Of a DNA stretch of 6,045 nucleotides, positions 5,569 through 6,045 are shown in pieces. Position 1 is the stretch's first letter. Each line of letters begins with the position of its first letter. A model generated the notes under the pieces. The model saw only the letters and a list, made by a program, of their open reading frames with translations. It ran no database searches and was not told where the DNA came from. The stretch is from CAVVVS01 sp963751355 (GTDB lineage Bacteria; Bacteroidota; Ignavibacteria; Ignavibacteriales; Ignavibacteriaceae), in NCBI GenBank assembly GCA_963751355.1, contig CAVVVS010000060.1:1-6045 (forward strand). The letters are read 5' to 3'. The position numbers and the translations under genes are program-made.

Positions 5569-6045
5569 ATGAAAAATAATAAAAAATTTATTACTTCTGA
5601 ATCCAAACGTACAGGTTTTAATAAATACTTATTTGAGGGTTTGATGATTTTCATTGCTGTTGTACTTGGTTTTATCTCTGAAAATATCCGGGAAGATATT
5701 GTAGAGAACAAAATGACCAGGGAATTTGCGATTTCAATGATTGAAGACCTCAAATCCGATACGACAAATTTAAAGGATGTTATAGCATATTATTCCCTGG
5801 CGGTTGAAAACATTGATTCCTTAAATGGGTTGTTATTATCAAAACACCTAAAAGAAATACCTACCGGGAAATTATATTTTTATGGGCTTTGGGGAGGTGC
5901 AGATTATGCATATGTTTCAAATGATGCTACTTTTCAACAAATGAAGAATTCGGGGTCACTTCGAAATATCACCAATATTTCACTACTTAAGAAAATTTTG
6001 AATTATGATCGATTAAACCGAAAGTTACTTTCAGAGGCGCACAGA
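5569..6045 (+). CDS. Membrane-anchored hypothetical protein (DUF6090-like), 3' truncated by the window
   Basis: 159 codons are open from ATG 5569 to the end of the window without a stop. Residues 1-20 are polar and basic (KNNKK, ESKR). A single membrane helix follows at about 23-37 (EGLMIFIAVVLGF), leading into ISENIREDIVENKMTREFAISMIEDLKSD. This arrangement, a helix with 'GF..EN.RE' and then 'L..DL..D', is what I associate with a group of Bacteroidota proteins named only by domain numbers (DUF6090-like). The remainder looks helical, with patches such as YGLWGGADYAYVSNDATFQQMK and LLKKILNYDRLNRKLL. The topology suggests a short cytoplasmic N-terminus and a periplasmic helical domain. No function is known to me. 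A 40-base match to its start lies at 3264-3303, so a relative once lay upstream. The start has no Shine-Dalgarno site, usual here. Confidence 0.7.
   Translation, partial: MKNNKKFITSESKRTGFNKYLFEGLMIFIAVVLGFISENIREDIVENKMTREFAISMIEDLKSDTTNLKDVIAYYSLAVENIDSLNGLLLSKHLKEIPTGKLYFYGLWGGADYAYVSNDATFQQMKNSGSLRNITNISLLKKILNYDRLNRKLLSEAHR

Noticed and set aside
5535..5753. Minus-strand 72-codon open frame
   Set aside because: It is the antisense of the membrane-protein gene starting at 5569 and has no supporting motif of its own.
1..6045. CRISPR array, tRNA or rRNA genes
   Set aside because: No regularly spaced short repeats and no cloverleaf or rRNA-like stretches were seen on either strand.

Overview
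The window looks like an accessory, rearranged stretch of a Bacteroidota chromosome (Chitinophagales or Sphingobacteriales type). The evidence is AT-rich coding DNA, starts without clear Shine-Dalgarno sites, a secreted beta-barrel protein whose signal peptide ends in N-G-Q, a membrane-anchored MutS-family ATPase of a Bacteroidota kind, and mobile elements whose sequences I associate with that phylum. The assignment rests on sequence style and recalled families, not on a search.

Layout. Bases 2-73 are the charged C-terminal tail of an upstream gene. Bases 94-220 form a long imperfect inverted repeat with AAC and GTT at its outer ends, resembling an integron attC site. A gene for a small outer-membrane beta-barrel protein follows (242-892). 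Bases 899-957 look like the inverted 3' end (part of domain V, all of domain VI) of a group II intron. At 958 the 5' end of a second group II intron begins on the + strand. That intron keeps about 600 bases of its RNA core, has lost its reverse transcriptase and 3' end, and gives way near 1565 to the C-terminal piece of an IS1182-type transposase (to 1899). A gene-free stretch leads to an intact RibD/DHFR-like reductase (2242-2790).

Bases 2791-3452 are a graveyard: a frameshifted piece of a SAM-dependent methyltransferase, the first part of an MNT-type nucleotidyltransferase, and a 40-base 5' fragment of a gene related to the one at the right end of the window. These are followed by a 138-base MITE-like element with 16-base terminal inverted repeats and an intrinsic terminator inside it. 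Immediately after comes an intact 617-residue MutS-family ATPase with four predicted membrane segments (3453-5306). Bases 5307-5568 carry a second copy of the 14-mer TAACACGCAATATA with further inverted repeats. The window ends inside a gene for a one-helix membrane-anchored protein (5569-6045).

The genes do not form a pathway. Each intact gene is a stand-alone unit, and repeats or mobile debris lie between them. The two 14-mer copies both sit 14-20 bases after a stop codon, which suggests modular, cassette-like gene acquisition. The best candidates for something new are this attC-like repeat system, the intron-in-intron junction at 957/958, and the MITE that has replaced the upstream region of the MutS-family gene.
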